Shown piece after piece: positions 30,002 through 42,327 of a DNA stretch of 64,000 nt (its first letter is position 1; the number at the start of each line of letters is the position of its first letter). The notes below the pieces were generated by a model. That model did not search any database. It was not told where the DNA came from and saw only the letters and a program-made list of their open reading frames with translations. The position numbers were made by a program, and so were the translations under genes. Source of the DNA: Bryopsis sp. KO-2023 (lineage: Eukaryota; Chlorophyta; Ulvophyceae; Bryopsidales; Bryopsidaceae); NCBI GenBank assembly GCA_030272585.1, contig BSYQ01000009.1, positions 2,294,001-2,358,000 of the forward strand, in the 5' to 3' direction.

Positions 30002-32686
30002 ATGTCGTTTCGTGGCACGCTGGTTGCCGTTGCGGAACTTGGATTGTGGTGGCTTTTTTCCCTCATTTTCGCGCATGCGCAGCCACAGCCGCCTTTCCCT
30101 CCTCTGGTTGCAACCGTGGAGGTTTTAGACCTGCAGCAATATCAGACAGCGCCTATTGTAGGAGGGTCTCCAGCTCTTGTCCAGCCATTGGAAGATCCAG
30201 AGACTCCCAGCGAATTTCCCCAGGTTGCCTCCCTGCGCGTCCGAAAAGACGCGAGCGTTCGCAAAGGTGGACGGCATTTTTGTGGCGGCACCTTGATTGC
30301 TGCGAACGTTATCCTCACGGCTGCCCACTGCGTGAATTCGGCCGATTCGACGAACCCGGACGTGCATTTGAGCCGCGTGGATCGCGAAGGCGCTGATTTC
30401 GGGCGTTTCAAGGAATTCGCAGCGAAGGAGACGCGCATCCATCCCAAGTATGAAGAACGGATGGGCTGGAAGAACAACGATGTCGCGTTGCTGGTACTGG
30501 ACGGATCCGCGACCGTTACGCCGGCAGTTCTACACAAAGGGAATTGCGTCGAAGATGGGATTTGCAAGAGGGTCGTGACTGTCGGCTGGGGCCTGACCGT
30601 GGCGGACAATCGACGATCGCAAGCCGAAGTGATACAGAAGGTCGAGGTCCCGACCGTGCGGAGATCGTTGTGCAATGAGGCCATGGGGGGCGACATCACC
30701 GAAGCTATGATCTGTGCTGGGGAGGAAGGAAAGGACTCGTGCCAGAATGATTCAGGGGGTCCCTTGTTTTTTAATAAGGAAATAATTGGGGTCGTGTCGT
30801 GGGGAGCTGGCTGCGGTGAAAAGGGGAAGCCTGGGATTTACGCATCAGTGCCAGCCTTGTATGATTGGATTCAACAAGAGCTGCGAAGTATTGCCGGCAG
30901 CGAGGTACGATCACAATTTCTCACTATTTGTGTTGGGGGCCGTGTTGTTTTTTTGTGTCCAGCACATTTTCACACCGAATCCCTTTCATTCCGACAAGAA
31001 TATTCAGGGAAAAAATTCCCCGGTTGCAATTGGGAATTTCTTGGTGGTATCTAACCCCACCCCTGCAGGAACGAGGGCTGGCGTTATTTTCAATTGCTGT
31101 TGCGTTACAGGGCAATGGGAAACCTCCGTCCCGCACATCAACTCCCACTCCACCGCCCACGAAAACGCCAGCGTCCAACACCCGAAGGAAAAAAAGTGTG
31201 TGTGGGGGAATGAGTAATCTTCTATTTTCTATGCACCTGACTGGATACGGCTCTAGCCGGAGTCCAGGACATATATACTTGTTTTTAACCTTTTTCTATT
31301 GTGTAGGATTTGAAATGGTAATGTTTATTAGTGATGTTTTTGCAGGATGCTTCCGGAAATTCATGCAATGGATACCGCCCGGCTGCAACGGTAATTCTGA
31401 AACCACTTAAAAAAAGACTGGAGAAAACAAAAAAAGGGTTGGATCATCCCACACTTGATTGCTTTATCCCTTCTGTGGCACCAGGGTGCTGGCTTTTTTC
31501 TTGTGCATACTTTGCCTAGATTTGCTCGGTAGAACTATTGATAATAATGTGAGACGAAAACATTATCGGCAACCTGTTTGAACAAGACTTTGTGAAAATA
31601 ATTGTAAAGATGCACAACATACGATGGTGTGCCACATAGACCCAGAGAAGCTTGTAAGCCAGGGAAAACCGACTTATCAATCGTCAACTGCATGGGGAGG
31701 GTCCAGCAGCCGAGCAGTGGATGGAAATTTTGACACTGTTTATGGAGGAAATAGTTGCACTCACACTGGTCTGGATGGAAAGGGGGATGAGCGCACGGTC
31801 AATCCATGGTGGGGGGTGGACCTGGGCTCCAGTGTGCGGCTGACAAAAGTCGTAGTCACCAATCGAAAGGATTGCTGCAGCGAGAGGCTGTCAAATTTTG
31901 AGATTCGTGTGGGGGACAATCTGCCACAGGGTCAAGGGGACCACAACCCCCTGTGTGAAAGTGGACTGAGTCTAAAAGCGGGAGAAACCAGGGAGTTTGC
32001 TTGCTGGAAGAAAGGTCGATATGTGGTGATCAGAATCCCCGGCAAGGCTGAGATCCTGACTTTGTGTGAAGTCCAAGTCTATGGAAAAGGTGCGGTCATT
32101 AATGCTCAATGTACAAGGAATGATCTCATCTGTACAATATGAGCAAGTTTCGACAAAAATCAACTCTTGGGAAAGGAATCCTTATTTGTGGTTTCACAGT
32201 TGTGGGTGTGTTTTGGCAGCTGGAGAGGTCCTCCTGAGTCGAGGGAAAAGAACATTTCAGTCTTCCACAGCTGGGGGGGGATTAAGTGACAGAGCAGTGG
32301 ATGGAAACCTGGATACAAACTATGGAGGAGGAAGCTGCACCCACACTGGATTGGGGAGCAACAGTCAGCAGGAGCGAACGGACAACCCCTGGTGGACGGT
32401 TGATCTGGGTGGCAAAAGGCAAATCACGAAGGTCTGGGTGACAAACAGAAAAGACTGCTGCTCGGAGAGGCTGAGAAATTTTGAGATCAGGGTGGGGGAT
32501 TCTAAGCCACAGGGCGATGGCAGTCAGAATGGTATTTGCAACAGTGGGCTGAGCGTTCCCGGTGGTCAGACGCAAGGATTTGACTGCTCAGCACAGGGTA
32601 GATACGTCACCATCAGAATCCCTGGAAAATCGCAGATCCTGACCCTGTGTGAAGTGGAGGTGGAAGGCTCGGACGACTTGTTTTAG
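30002..32686 (+). CDS. Secreted trypsin-like protease fused to two fucolectin (F5/8C-type) domains
   Basis: Exons 30,002-30,904, 31,111-31,197, 31,346-31,390, 31,651-32,089 and 32,220-32,686, all GT-AG and in phase, about 646 residues. The ATG at 30,002 is chosen because it starts a signal peptide (MSFRGTLVAVAELGLWWLFS, ending FAHA). The protease starts near PIVGG; catalytic His in LTAAHC, Asp in NNDVALLVL, Ser in SCQNDSGGP. That last site has Asn where most trypsins have Gly. A Pro/Thr linker (STPTPPPTKTP) follows, then two ~145-residue repeats with HTG, NPWW.VDLG and NRKDCCSERL.NFEIRVGD, the signature of fucolectin/tachylectin-type sugar-binding domains. The lectins could hold the protease on glycans of a cell wall, prey or microbe; that role is inference. 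Confidence 0.85.
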
Positions 32687-33458
32687 AACAAGTGAGTGTC
32701 CAAGAAGGGTTCTCTCAGGCAAAATAGAAACAAAATTCTGGAAATTGCAGTTTGCTTCTTTTCAGCGGGCTGGACATCACTTTCTCAACTCAAGGAACTG
32801 TTAAAATCAGTTCCCTCAGAATTGAGGGAGCAGGTTAAAAGCGGCAGGCTTATAACTCACCACACGATTGGTTTCGTGGCCACAGGTTTCCAACCAAAAA
32901 GCATCAAGCTTTGATGAAGCAACTTTCAATTTTATTACAATTCAGTATTGAATTCAATTTGAATGTGAGGTAAAAAATGCAGCAAACAAATTCACTTTTC
33001 TGAAAAGCAATGGGTGCCAGGATTCACTTTTGAAAAGGATGAAAATCTGTATAGTTCAAAAACACATGTGTTTCTTTTGTATCTCCTGGAAGCCAGGTTT
33101 AGTTTATTTTCAAATATCTTTTTCTTGTGCTAGTTATTCAATTCAGGCCACAAAGAAATCAACCATTTGTCTGGGAGCGATTGTGACTCCGTATGCAGTG
33201 TAATCAAAAACTTCTCACCTCAGCGCCCAGTTCAGTTGTTTTTTTTCCAAATAGCATCAATTGCAGTCCACTCCAATAAGAGAATGAAAGAAAGATGAGC
33301 CCTAATTTCCAAAGATTTCAGAAACAAATTCTGTCCCTCGTCAGCATGTCAACTTTGTCAACTTCGGCGGGGAGAAACAGGGCAGGACAGCGGTTGTACT
33401 GCTTCGCTTTTTCGCAGCGCCCGCAAAGAGTGTTTGCTTAAATTGCAGAAGAATTGAA
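32687..33458. other. Intergenic; possible 3' untranslated intron
   Basis: A good donor (gaacaagtgagt, about 32,690) and an acceptor (cttcttttcag, about 32,766) follow the protease stop codon. The stretch after it reads SLSQLKELLKSVPSELREQVK, which looks protein-like but lies beyond the TAG. It may be 3' UTR or an exon of an alternative transcript. The rest is AT-rich with nothing recognised. Confidence 0.35.
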
Positions 33459-35714
33459 ATGATTGGCACAAGGGTTGGCAAGTCACTAAAAAGCGACTTC
33501 CAGGTCGCACGATGTTCTAGATCAACTTCAACCAGGCGCGTTTTCCCACAACCGATCGACCTCCGGAGAAGGTTCGTTGACGATCGAGCCCGGCGCGAGG
33601 GGGAGTTGGGTTCATTTCTTGATGGCGGCAGGCAACTGCGGGAGGGAGAGCCTCGTCACGTGACCAAGGCGAGCAACGCTTGTTTCGCGGCAAACGATTG
33701 GTCCTTATGGACTGCGCTTCTCGGTTGTGCGTTCGCATCCCAGGTGAGCATCATTGATCAGTTTTCGTTTTGGCTTGATCGGCGCCGGTCGTCGCGAATG
33801 ACGTTCGTTGTCGTTAATGGGATTTTTCGATAGATCGATTGATGTGGCGAGGTGATGCTCTTTGGTTGACTGTTTCGATCGCTGGAAAGAGGGATCTGGC
33901 CTCATTGGGTGGTGGTCTGGAGAATGATCGAATGCTTGCACTGTCTTTCGGCAGGTGATCGAAGAGACTGCTGTTGGCCGATTGGTTTCCAGCCCGCTGT
34001 TGGCGATTGGGTTTGGATGGGGGTTGGCTGCATGCGGAGTCATTCCAACATGGTGCCCAACATATGACATAGTCTGGAGTTGGTGCATTCCATTGGCTGC
34101 GGTGCTGTATATTCTGGAGGCTGATCTTTCCAAGTATGGTTGGTCGGACCCAATATTTTTCAACCACCACAAACATGGAAATGCCTAATTGTCATGCATG
34201 GAAAATACCTGCCCTGTGGTGTGGTTTCCGCCTTCCATCTCAAACTGGGCCCGCATCAGTAAACGCAAACTTCGATGATGTAGGCTTCTCAGCGCTGGGG
34301 GGGCGACTTTGGTTGCGTTTCTGCTCGGGTCGATCGGAACAATTCTCGGCACTCTGGCGGCGTGGGCGTTGGTGGGGACCAACCTCGGCAACGAGGGTTG
34401 GAAGCTCGCCTCAGCCCTGTGCGCGACGTATATTGGGGGATCCGTGAATCTCGCCGCGACCGCCAAAATGGTCGGCCTGGCGAATGGATCGCTGATGGCG
34501 GCGACTGTCGCTGTGGATAACGTGGTGATGGCGATCTATTTGGCCTTGATCTCGTTGATCCCTGCAAAGAAAGGTGGGGTGGGCGAAGCTTGCAGCACTA
34601 AGCACTAAGTGGAGGGTAGGGATGTCCATGGAGGATTCACCGTCGTTCAGTGTGTTGGATTTGATCGTTTTTGTAATGAATGTACGGGAGATCACTTTTG
34701 GCAAATTGGTTTGCATTTTTTTGTGGGTAAAATTGTGTTGAGAAGCAACACACCTTGAATGAAGGATCTTCATCTGTTGGTAAGCAAAAGGTTTCTGTCC
34801 AGGTTCAAGGATCGAACCGAAAACCAATTCAACGCAGTCAGACATGGTTGAGGCTGGAGCGAACAAGTCATTGATACTATGGCTGCTCGTCGCCAGCTTG
34901 TGCTGTGCCCTTGGGGATGCCATGGCAACAGCGCTGCGATTCCCAGCTGTCAGTCTGGCTTTCACAGCACTGTTTGCCTCCCTTATCGGTCCCCTGTTCA
35001 ATGGAGCTGGTGCGGTACTTGGCATGCTGAGCTCGATCAAATCCAGAAATGTCTTTGAAGGTAGGTAGTTTTAATATCACAAGAGAGAAAACAATAATAA
35101 TAAATAATAAATCCGAGTAAGTAAAAAAATTCGATCAACCTTAGTTATAAAAGGTCTTCTGTTTGTGATGTTCTGGGCGCAGGATGTCAGTCGATGGGCG
35201 GTGCCCTGACTCTGCTGTTTTTCGTCACAATCGGTGCTGCCTGTGGAAGTATTGGGGAGGCCATCTCCACAGCCCCCTGGCTTTTTGTTTTCATAGGAAT
35301 CCAGCTGTTGGTGCACTTCATATTCACGTTCTCCGTTTCGAAAAAGCTGCGGTTGCCGATGCGCGCAATTTTGACAGCGTCAAATGCTAATGTTGGGGGA
35401 CCATTCACAGCAGCAGGTGAAACTGAAGAAACCAAGTGGAAAAAGAGAGAATGAATGCTTGTTGTGAGGCCTCCCCATTTGAAAAATCAGAGTGAACCAG
35501 GATTGGTGGCTCAAAATGGTGGTTTAACAAGAGAGAAAAAGGGTACACCAAACATGTGAACGAAGGATTATAGGTTGTCTTTTCGTTTTGTTCTGCAGGC
35601 ATGGCTGGAGCTCGAGGGTGGCAAGATATGGTTCAGCCTGCAATTTTGACTGGAAGCCTGGGTTACACCATTGCAACGATAGTTTCATTCGCTCTATCCA
35701 CCATCCTTCAATGA
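33459..35714 (+). CDS. DUF819-family membrane protein, probably plastid-targeted, six exons
   Basis: Exons 33,459-33,743, 33,955-34,133, 34,293-34,573, 34,803-35,060, 35,183-35,416 and 35,599-35,714 join in phase to 450 residues. The first ~75 residues are Arg/Ser-rich (SRSTSTRRVFPQP), as in a transit peptide. Then come many hydrophobic segments typical of the family: LLAIGFGWGLAACGVIPTWC, VWSWCIPLAAVLYILEADL, VAFLLGSIGTILGTLAAWAL, GGSVNLAATAKMV, LTLLFFVTIGAACGSIGEA, ASNANVGGPFTAAG and a last helix at TGSLGYTIATIVSF. Bacterial (YjcL) and plant members are uncharacterised putative transporters; the conserved GGSVN and SNANVGGP loops suggest a permeation path. Function is unknown. The start is the first ATG in frame. 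Confidence 0.85.
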
Positions 35715-36410
35715 GCAACACAACACGATTTTTAGTGCCTTTAATTCTTTATGCAGCGTTTCTTTTTTGCTGAAATTCAACCATTTACTTTGGTAAGAAA
35801 CATGACCTTTCCATGAGCCCATTTCTGCCACAATTCACCATTCAAAGATGATGCAATAAAAACTGTAGCAGCTCCAAAAAGGTTTATCCGTATCTCGAGT
35901 TGGAAGTGGGATATAATTATCAACTTCATTCATTAAGTCGTAAACTCTTTTAACCCATGGTAAGACTCATGAGATTGCTTCCAACTGAATGTACTGTCTG
36001 GCCAAGCGTCACTGCAAAAGAGAACGAATAGAAAAGAGAGAGGTCAACTGTGGAGATCCAATGTTGGACGATATGGGATCAGTAAGTAGGATCATTTGAA
36101 TTAACCTAATCCAGTGTCATAGGAAATGTGGTGAGTAATGACTGTTAATGAGATGGGCCCATTCTGCCTCAAAGAGACAACATACACGAATGCCCACATG
36201 GGGACCACAACAATGAAGTCCAAACGAACAACTGACAAACACCAGTATTTTTCCCGTCTCAACAAAGAACCCTTTGATTGTAATCACGAACAAACGGGAG
36301 CGACACGTATGCCCCAAATCAAGGACCCCCCCTCGCTATGCGAACACCAAGCCCTCCAACACAGCGTTCCACTCTATCCATGCATACCTCGGATTCTGTT
36401 TGGTTGAACA
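35715..36410. other. Intergenic, no gene recognised
   Basis: AT-rich DNA after the DUF819 gene. AATAAAA at about 35,855 could be its poly(A) signal. Nothing else is recognised until the LINE remnant. Confidence 0.5.
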
Positions 36411-36817
36411 CACGACAAAACACCTGGTTGAGTTTGAGTGCAAAAGGGAGTGGTCCACGGTCTTTGGGGATTTTCTTTGAGCACAATAAGTGTTGGACAG
36501 TGCAGTTAGCTAAGCCCCATAGCAGTTTGGTGGCCCAAGTTCTTTCCGGGCATTTTCCGTGTTATCAGTATTTGAGTCGGTTCAAGGTTTTAGGTACTAC
36601 ACGCACCCAGTGTGATTGTGGTTTTCATACGGAGGACAGGGACCACATTATTTTTTCTTGTGGTCTATATGAGCATCTGAGACAACCTTTATTTGAAGCT
36701 TATGCTTCGTCCAATCTTGCTTGGGACCATTTTATTGAGCAGCTGGAGCCCCTCGGGCATTTTTTACTTGGAGTAAAGAAGACATGGGATCTTACTTGTC
36801 GACCGTGGGGTCGATAA
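36411..36817 (+). pseudogene. Remnant of a LINE ORF2 C-terminus
   Basis: The frame reads AQVLSGHFPCYQYLSRF, then CDCGFHTEDRDHIIFSCGLY, the zinc-binding tail (C.C...H....C) that ends many plant and algal LINE proteins. It has no reverse transcriptase in front and stops at 36,817. It is unrelated at the sequence level to the two complete elements in this window. Untranslated 3' sequence of the element probably continues to about 36,960. Confidence 0.6.
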
Positions 36818-37473
36818 GTTTTCTTTTACTTTTCAGAAGTTAGATTTTGCGGCTATATGTGAAAGCGAAGAGTCGCGGGCAGATTTGGGTCTGTATGAAC
36901 ATTTCTGTAAAACAAACACCAATTGGACCTCGGATTCTGTTTCTGGTTATCACACATCTACGATGAACGGCATGTGTGTACGCCGGCTGTGTGATTCGAC
37001 ACTGAGTACGAAAAAAACTGTTTTATGAGGACAGAAAAAAAACTCACTCCAAGCCAAAGCTGTTCACGTGGCAAAAAAAAACAAACAGAGCCTTGCTCTG
37101 CTGCGAGAAACAAGTGAACGTACTGAATCACGAAAACGCGACATTGTTTGAAAACGTTCGCTGTGTGCGTTTTTTTCCTGCAGGATGACGAGCGCTCAGA
37201 AGTACTCCTCAAGGTGTATGTGAATCAATCAATATCAATCAATCAATTATCACATGGTGCCTGTGAAACAACCAATCACTGCTCATCAGACCGCCCTGGC
37301 TTCACCACAGCCGCCGAATCAATCACACGAGGCTGGAGGAGAACCTGATGGGACACAAGAGTGACCACCCCCTTCGGATCAGCGCACTCATGGATTGCAG
37401 CGTCGAGGCGTTGCAATTGCTTCACACCTCTTAAAGAGTTTCGAAACGGCGCCTCAGAAAAATCGCTTGGTTC
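36818..37473. other. Intergenic with AATC microsatellite
   Basis: Probably the end of the LINE remnant, then promoter of the next gene. Includes atcaatcaatatcaatcaat repeats at about 37,224-37,250. Confidence 0.4.
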
Positions 37474-39053
37474 TTGGAGAAAAGGGATACGAAAAAAAAC
37501 CAAGGGATCGCAACGAAACCAGGGAACCGCCGAAGGATGGAATCTTTTTCGAGGCAATTCTTGAAGCGACACCCATCCTTGTTCTCTCTACTGCTCGTTT
37601 CGCGGAGTCATAGCAAGACTGTCAGAAAAGCTGTGGGGCGGGTGGATTGGTGCAAACTACTGTGGGCTTGCTGCGCGGCCACGCTGCTATGTATGCTGGT
37701 GACGGTGTGCTGGTGGGTGTTGCATCTGCGTCAAGCGCTGATCTCGGCAGGCATCGACTCACAAGCGATCGAAGAGGTGCTCCATTCCAAAGACCCCGCC
37801 CATGCAGCTGCTCTGGTGGCGAGACGCAGTCCCCAGTTGATCGAGTACGGCAGGAGAGCCCTCGTGGATCTGACGAAAGAGAGCGAGCGGGTAATAGTAA
37901 TCCCTGAACTGAATCGAGTGATTTTCGACGTCTCCGCGGAGCACACCTTCCGCTTCGTGTTCACGCACATGTTGCAGCACCACAAAGCGATGCTGTTTCC
38001 CGAATTGATGCCATCCCATTCAGCCAAAGAGGCCGCCTTGGCTGCGAGCCGCCGCATGGTGGTCGATTTCGGCGCGTTCGACGGAGTGATCGCATCCAAT
38101 TCGTACAATTTCCTGGAGTTGGGTTGGAGGGCCTTGCTGGTGGAGCCGACCCCCGCCGCGTTCAAAACCCTGCACGAAACGACGGCGAGATTCGAAGATC
38201 GCAAGTTTTTGGAAAACGTGGCGGTCGGGAACGAAGATAAAGATGTGACATTGTACATTTACGACAACCCCACATCCAACTCCATGTTTCAGCGCGATCG
38301 ATATGGGGACGAAAAGGCTAAGATAGTGGTGCCGATGAGGAGGGCATCTGGAATCCTTCAGTATTACAAGATTTCAAAGGTAGGCCAAAAAAGACATGGT
38401 CTTCCTGCTGGATGACATGCACCTGCATGCTTTGTGCATGTCATGCATGATGCACGTGCATGATTCTTGGGTAATTGATCTTGTTGCTTTTGGTTGGTGA
38501 AAGCCACACACAGTGCGTGAGGTTCGCCTTCAATTATCGGCACTCATCGTCAACTGCATGCTTTCATCAGAATCAAAAACTCATCAAAAACCATATTTTT
38601 CTTGCTATTATTTTTTTTGTTCATCAGCGATCATGCATTTATGGTTTGATGGCTCCTTTGTGTTTTCTTGCTGCGATAACCCCTAGCTCCGAGCTTCATT
38701 TTGTACGAAGTTCAAATCGATCGTTATCAAACAATAGCATCTTCAAAATGTTTCATTAATTATCATTTTTTTCCATATTTATTTCATTTTTTTAAGGTAG
38801 AAAAACGATCATTTATCTTGTGTTCCGCTTGCAGAAATTTGGAGTGCTCTCGATCGATGTGGAAGGCGTCGAAATGCCAGTCTTGAATGATGTTTTGGAT
38901 GCTGGCTACCAACCAATGTACATTATCATTGAAAAAGTCACCTTGGGCACAAGCCAACTCGACGTGAAGGCGCTGGTTAAACAAATGAAAGCTGAGGGCT
39001 ACTCGCTGGCTGCCCAGATTCACCTTAATTGCATTTTCCACTACGATGGCTGA
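37474..39053 (+). CDS. FkbM-type methyltransferase, membrane-anchored, two exons
   Basis: Exons 37,474-38,379 and 38,835-39,053 join in phase 0: 374 residues from the first ATG, 353 from the ATG at 37,537 (MESFSRQFLKRH), which I find equally likely. After a basic N-terminus a single hydrophobic helix (LLWACCAATLLCMLVTVCWW) suggests a type II membrane protein of the secretory pathway. The catalytic part has VVDFGAFDGVIASNSYNFLE and WRALLVEPTPAAF, which fit a class I SAM-binding fold, then ENVAVGNE and, in exon 2, VLSIDVEGVEMPVLNDV and a final HLNCIFHY. FkbM proteins O-methylate sugars or other small molecules; a glycan substrate would suit the topology, but this is inference. Confidence 0.8.
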
Positions 39054-40663
39054 CGTTTTCCCCCAAAACCCTTCTTTTCCATCATCATTGCATCACTTAT
39101 TTGTTTTCGGATTTTTTTGGGTTTTTTTTTTTTCGTTTCCTGCAGTTGCCCTTTGGTTATCACAGCCGATACGAGGGCGGTTGCCTCCTTTTTATTTATT
39201 TCTTGTTTTTTTAGTTTTTTAACTGCTTGCATGGATCAGCTGCTTGCGGTAGATTTGATTGGTTTTTTCATGACGTGAAAGTGGTGGTGGGCTCTGTGGA
39301 AAACTCGTCAAATTCAAGATCACATGGGCACTGACAAGACACCCCACATTGGGTGATCGATATTGAAACGTATTTCTTGGTGCTGTTCAAATTCAAGATG
39401 AAACACAGCAAGAAGAACCCGGGGGGGGGGGGGGCGGGGGGGAGGCGACTGGATGTCAAAGTTGTTTTTCAGGGGAAGGATTGTCAGAGTTGAGTTTTGG
39501 TGGTAAGGAAGGGTCATCTCGATGGGATGGATTCTTTGGCAGCGTTTGTTGGTGGAAATGTCTCATCATTGTAATCAACTGCTGCAACCATTGTCAGTGT
39601 TGGCTCTGAATCCACACACACACTTGCAGATGTGATCACAGAGAATAGCCACAAGACGAAACATGAGTTGGGGGTGCAGGAGGGGGGATTTTATTTCAGA
39701 GAACTGAAAGAAGTATTGTTTTTGGTGGCACAAGACAAAAGCAAATGGTTAAACAATCCTCATAGCAGAAAGGAGGGGGTCCTTGAAGAAGTTCAGAGCT
39801 GGGTGCTGGGAGTGAACTGTAGAAAAAATAGAATCGCGTCTCTGGAAATTTGTTTGGGTCGGGAGTTTTGCAGCTGAAGTGACACCCACACGATGCCCCC
39901 CAAAAAGAAAGGAGAAGGCAGAAAACAAGCGATCCATCTAAGTTTGTTGGAAGTCCGCAGCCATAAGGTGACTTCGGCAAATGTTTCTGTATGTTTCTGT
40001 ATTCTGATGCTTCAATGATGATGTGATTTGATTTGGAGAGGATGGTAATCGTTGCTTGGCACTTAATATTTAGCTGGATACAGAAAGTTGCACTTGGTGT
40101 AATTGAATCTCTTATCTCATCAGATTTATCATCCATGTCAGTCACAGAACCCTATATTTTTCCCATAGATATATTGCAGAGCACAGTGTTCAGATGCTTC
40201 AGTGGAACTGGCCAGGTGGGGAGCAAATAGAAATGCTTTTGATGGTTTTTAGATAGGATAGGGTGGATTTCTTGTTTCAACTTTCCAACTCTGGTATATA
40301 TGTAACCACTGTCAGGCCTTGACCTAAAAACTATCAAACAAGGAAAAGGAGGCGTTTGAAAGTATCCGTATTTACTCCTGTTGGATCAGTTTTAATACTT
40401 TTCCTCTGTGGAAGTCTTCAGCCACTTAATCAACAGAAAAAGAAAAAAAGTGGAAAAAAGAGGCAAAATTTCCTCACGCATACAAGACACTTCCATGAAC
40501 GATGGAGGGGGTCCACAATGCAGCCCAGCAATACAATGAGAACACAATCATCTGACACCAGAAATTCAAAATCGGAACAACCTCATGGATCTTACATCTC
40601 AATATCGTCTCGCTGCAATGTACAAACACAATTTTCGTCTCAGGAAATATCTGCTCGTTGTGT
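39054..40663. other. Intergenic, no gene recognised
   Basis: 1.6 kb between two convergent genes, with a notable G run at about 39,421-39,444 (broken by one C). A 149-codon open frame on the minus strand (39,696-40,145) has no domain and uneven composition; I do not call it. Confidence 0.5.
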
Positions 40664-42327
40664 TTACTGGGAAGGACTGAAGAACAAGAACTTGCTCATC
40701 TGGTCAACATTGAATCCGTTGGATCCGAAAGGATCAGCAACGTGCTCAGCCCAGCACTCAACGGGACCCTTTCCAGTTTGGATGGCCTGCATCAAAAAAA
40801 CCCAAAGAGGTAAAAACCTGATTCACCTCCTGAAATTGCTTCCTGAAATTGGCATGGAACATTTTTGCTGGTTTCCGACATTCACAATAATCTTCAGGCA
40901 TCTTATGCTTGTCTGAGATGAACATGTCAATGCAGATGTTGATGCATCTGACAAAATTGACCATCACTTATCACGGTTGGCTCGCTTTTGCTTTCATACC
41001 TGGACGAAGAATCCGAACATGGCAAACATAGCCAATCGTCCGTTCTTGATCTCCTTGATCTTCAACTCAGCGAAAGTCTCTGGGTCGTCAGCCAAACCAA
41101 GAGGGTCGAAAGCCTCACCGGGGTAGAGACGGTCCAAACCCTCACCAGCTGGTCCACCGTTCACACGGTATCCCTCAGCAAATCCCATGATCAAGACCTG
41201 TCCAGCGCCACAGAATCTGTCATTACTACTGAAAACCCCAATAATCTGCACTGGTTGGCACCAGAGTTTGCTGCAAACTGCAACTGTCCAGCTTTTATTG
41301 ATGACGTAGAACTTGGGCGGATTGACAAATACATCAATGCAGCTATGACAGTCACCTGGGTCCAGACGATAGCAAGGATGGACTGGGCATGGATGAGCTC
41401 TGGCTTTCCGAGGTAGTTCAACCCATCGTCAGAGAAGATCTGGGCACCGGCCTTGAACCAGACGGACTCGCCGAAGGTGGCACCAGTGTACCTCTCGAGG
41501 GCCTCAGGGGTGAGGCATCCAACGACTCCCATCATGGCCCATCGGGCGTGGATCAACTCGATCTCACGGTACCTGCCCAAATGAACTCGAAAAAGTGAGC
41601 AACCCAATTCCTTCTGCAGGAATTTTTGTTCCCCCATGAAGAGTTTTTTCTTTCCATGGCAGACCCAGACCCGGCTCTATTTGGTACAAATTTGTGTGAA
41701 TGTGGATTTTGTGTTGCAAATCGCGGCGACCGCCAGATCGCGAATTTCGACATCTGGGGTTGAACTCCGCTGAGGGGGGGGGGGGACGATCTGAGATCGT
41801 TTCATTGTGCGGAGGCAGATCGGTGCTCACCTCCTGAAGGATTCGGGATCGGCAGACAGACCGGCGGTATCCCATCCGTAGTCACCGGGGAACTCTCCAG
41901 TCAGGTAGCTGGGGACGGCACCAGAGGAGTAAGGTCCCAACCACAACTCACGACCAGGGCCGTACCACTCAACGGCGGCACGGGTGACCTGCTTGCTCTG
42001 CTGCAAAACGAGGAAAACAACCGGCAATTAAACCCTGTCTATAGAGAAAAAAAACGTCTGTGTAAACGTCTGTTCACCCGAACAGGCGCTGATTCAAGTT
42101 TGTCACTCTCTTCAGCCGACCGAGGAGTTGATAGATCCTCCCACACTAGAAACGCAACTGCACGTTATCGACACACGATGGGCACGCTGTAGCGGGAAAC
42201 TCCTTGAGTGGAATCGTCGAAAACCGCATTGGAGACTAGGCTCCACTGGCGGGTCGCCTCGTACCTGGGTAGAGACGGAGGGCTTCTGGACGCCCACGAA
42301 GGTCTTGGTTGCGAGTGCAGAGGCCAT
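40664..42327 (-). CDS. Lhcb: LHCII-type chlorophyll a/b-binding protein, five exons
   Basis: Antenna protein of photosystem II in the thylakoid membrane. Exons, 5' to 3': 42,265-42,327, 41,831-42,000, 41,356-41,572, 41,000-41,197 and 40,664-40,786, all GT-AG and in phase, 256 residues. A short plastid transit peptide ([17 protein letters not shown]) is encoded largely by exon 1, cut neatly from the mature part. Next is WYGPGR, the LHCII trimerisation motif, then [17 protein letters not shown], first helix [28 protein letters not shown], second helix [37 protein letters not shown], third helix [19 protein letters not shown], and a C-terminus [17 protein letters not shown]. The paired Glu-Arg chlorophyll ligands of helices 1 and 3 are present. 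The type is clearly green-lineage and not fucoxanthin-type. The family is usually light-regulated, but no site is evident. Confidence 0.95.

Noticed and set aside
39696-40145. 149-codon minus-strand open frame
   Set aside because: No recognisable domain; sits in spacer between convergent genes.
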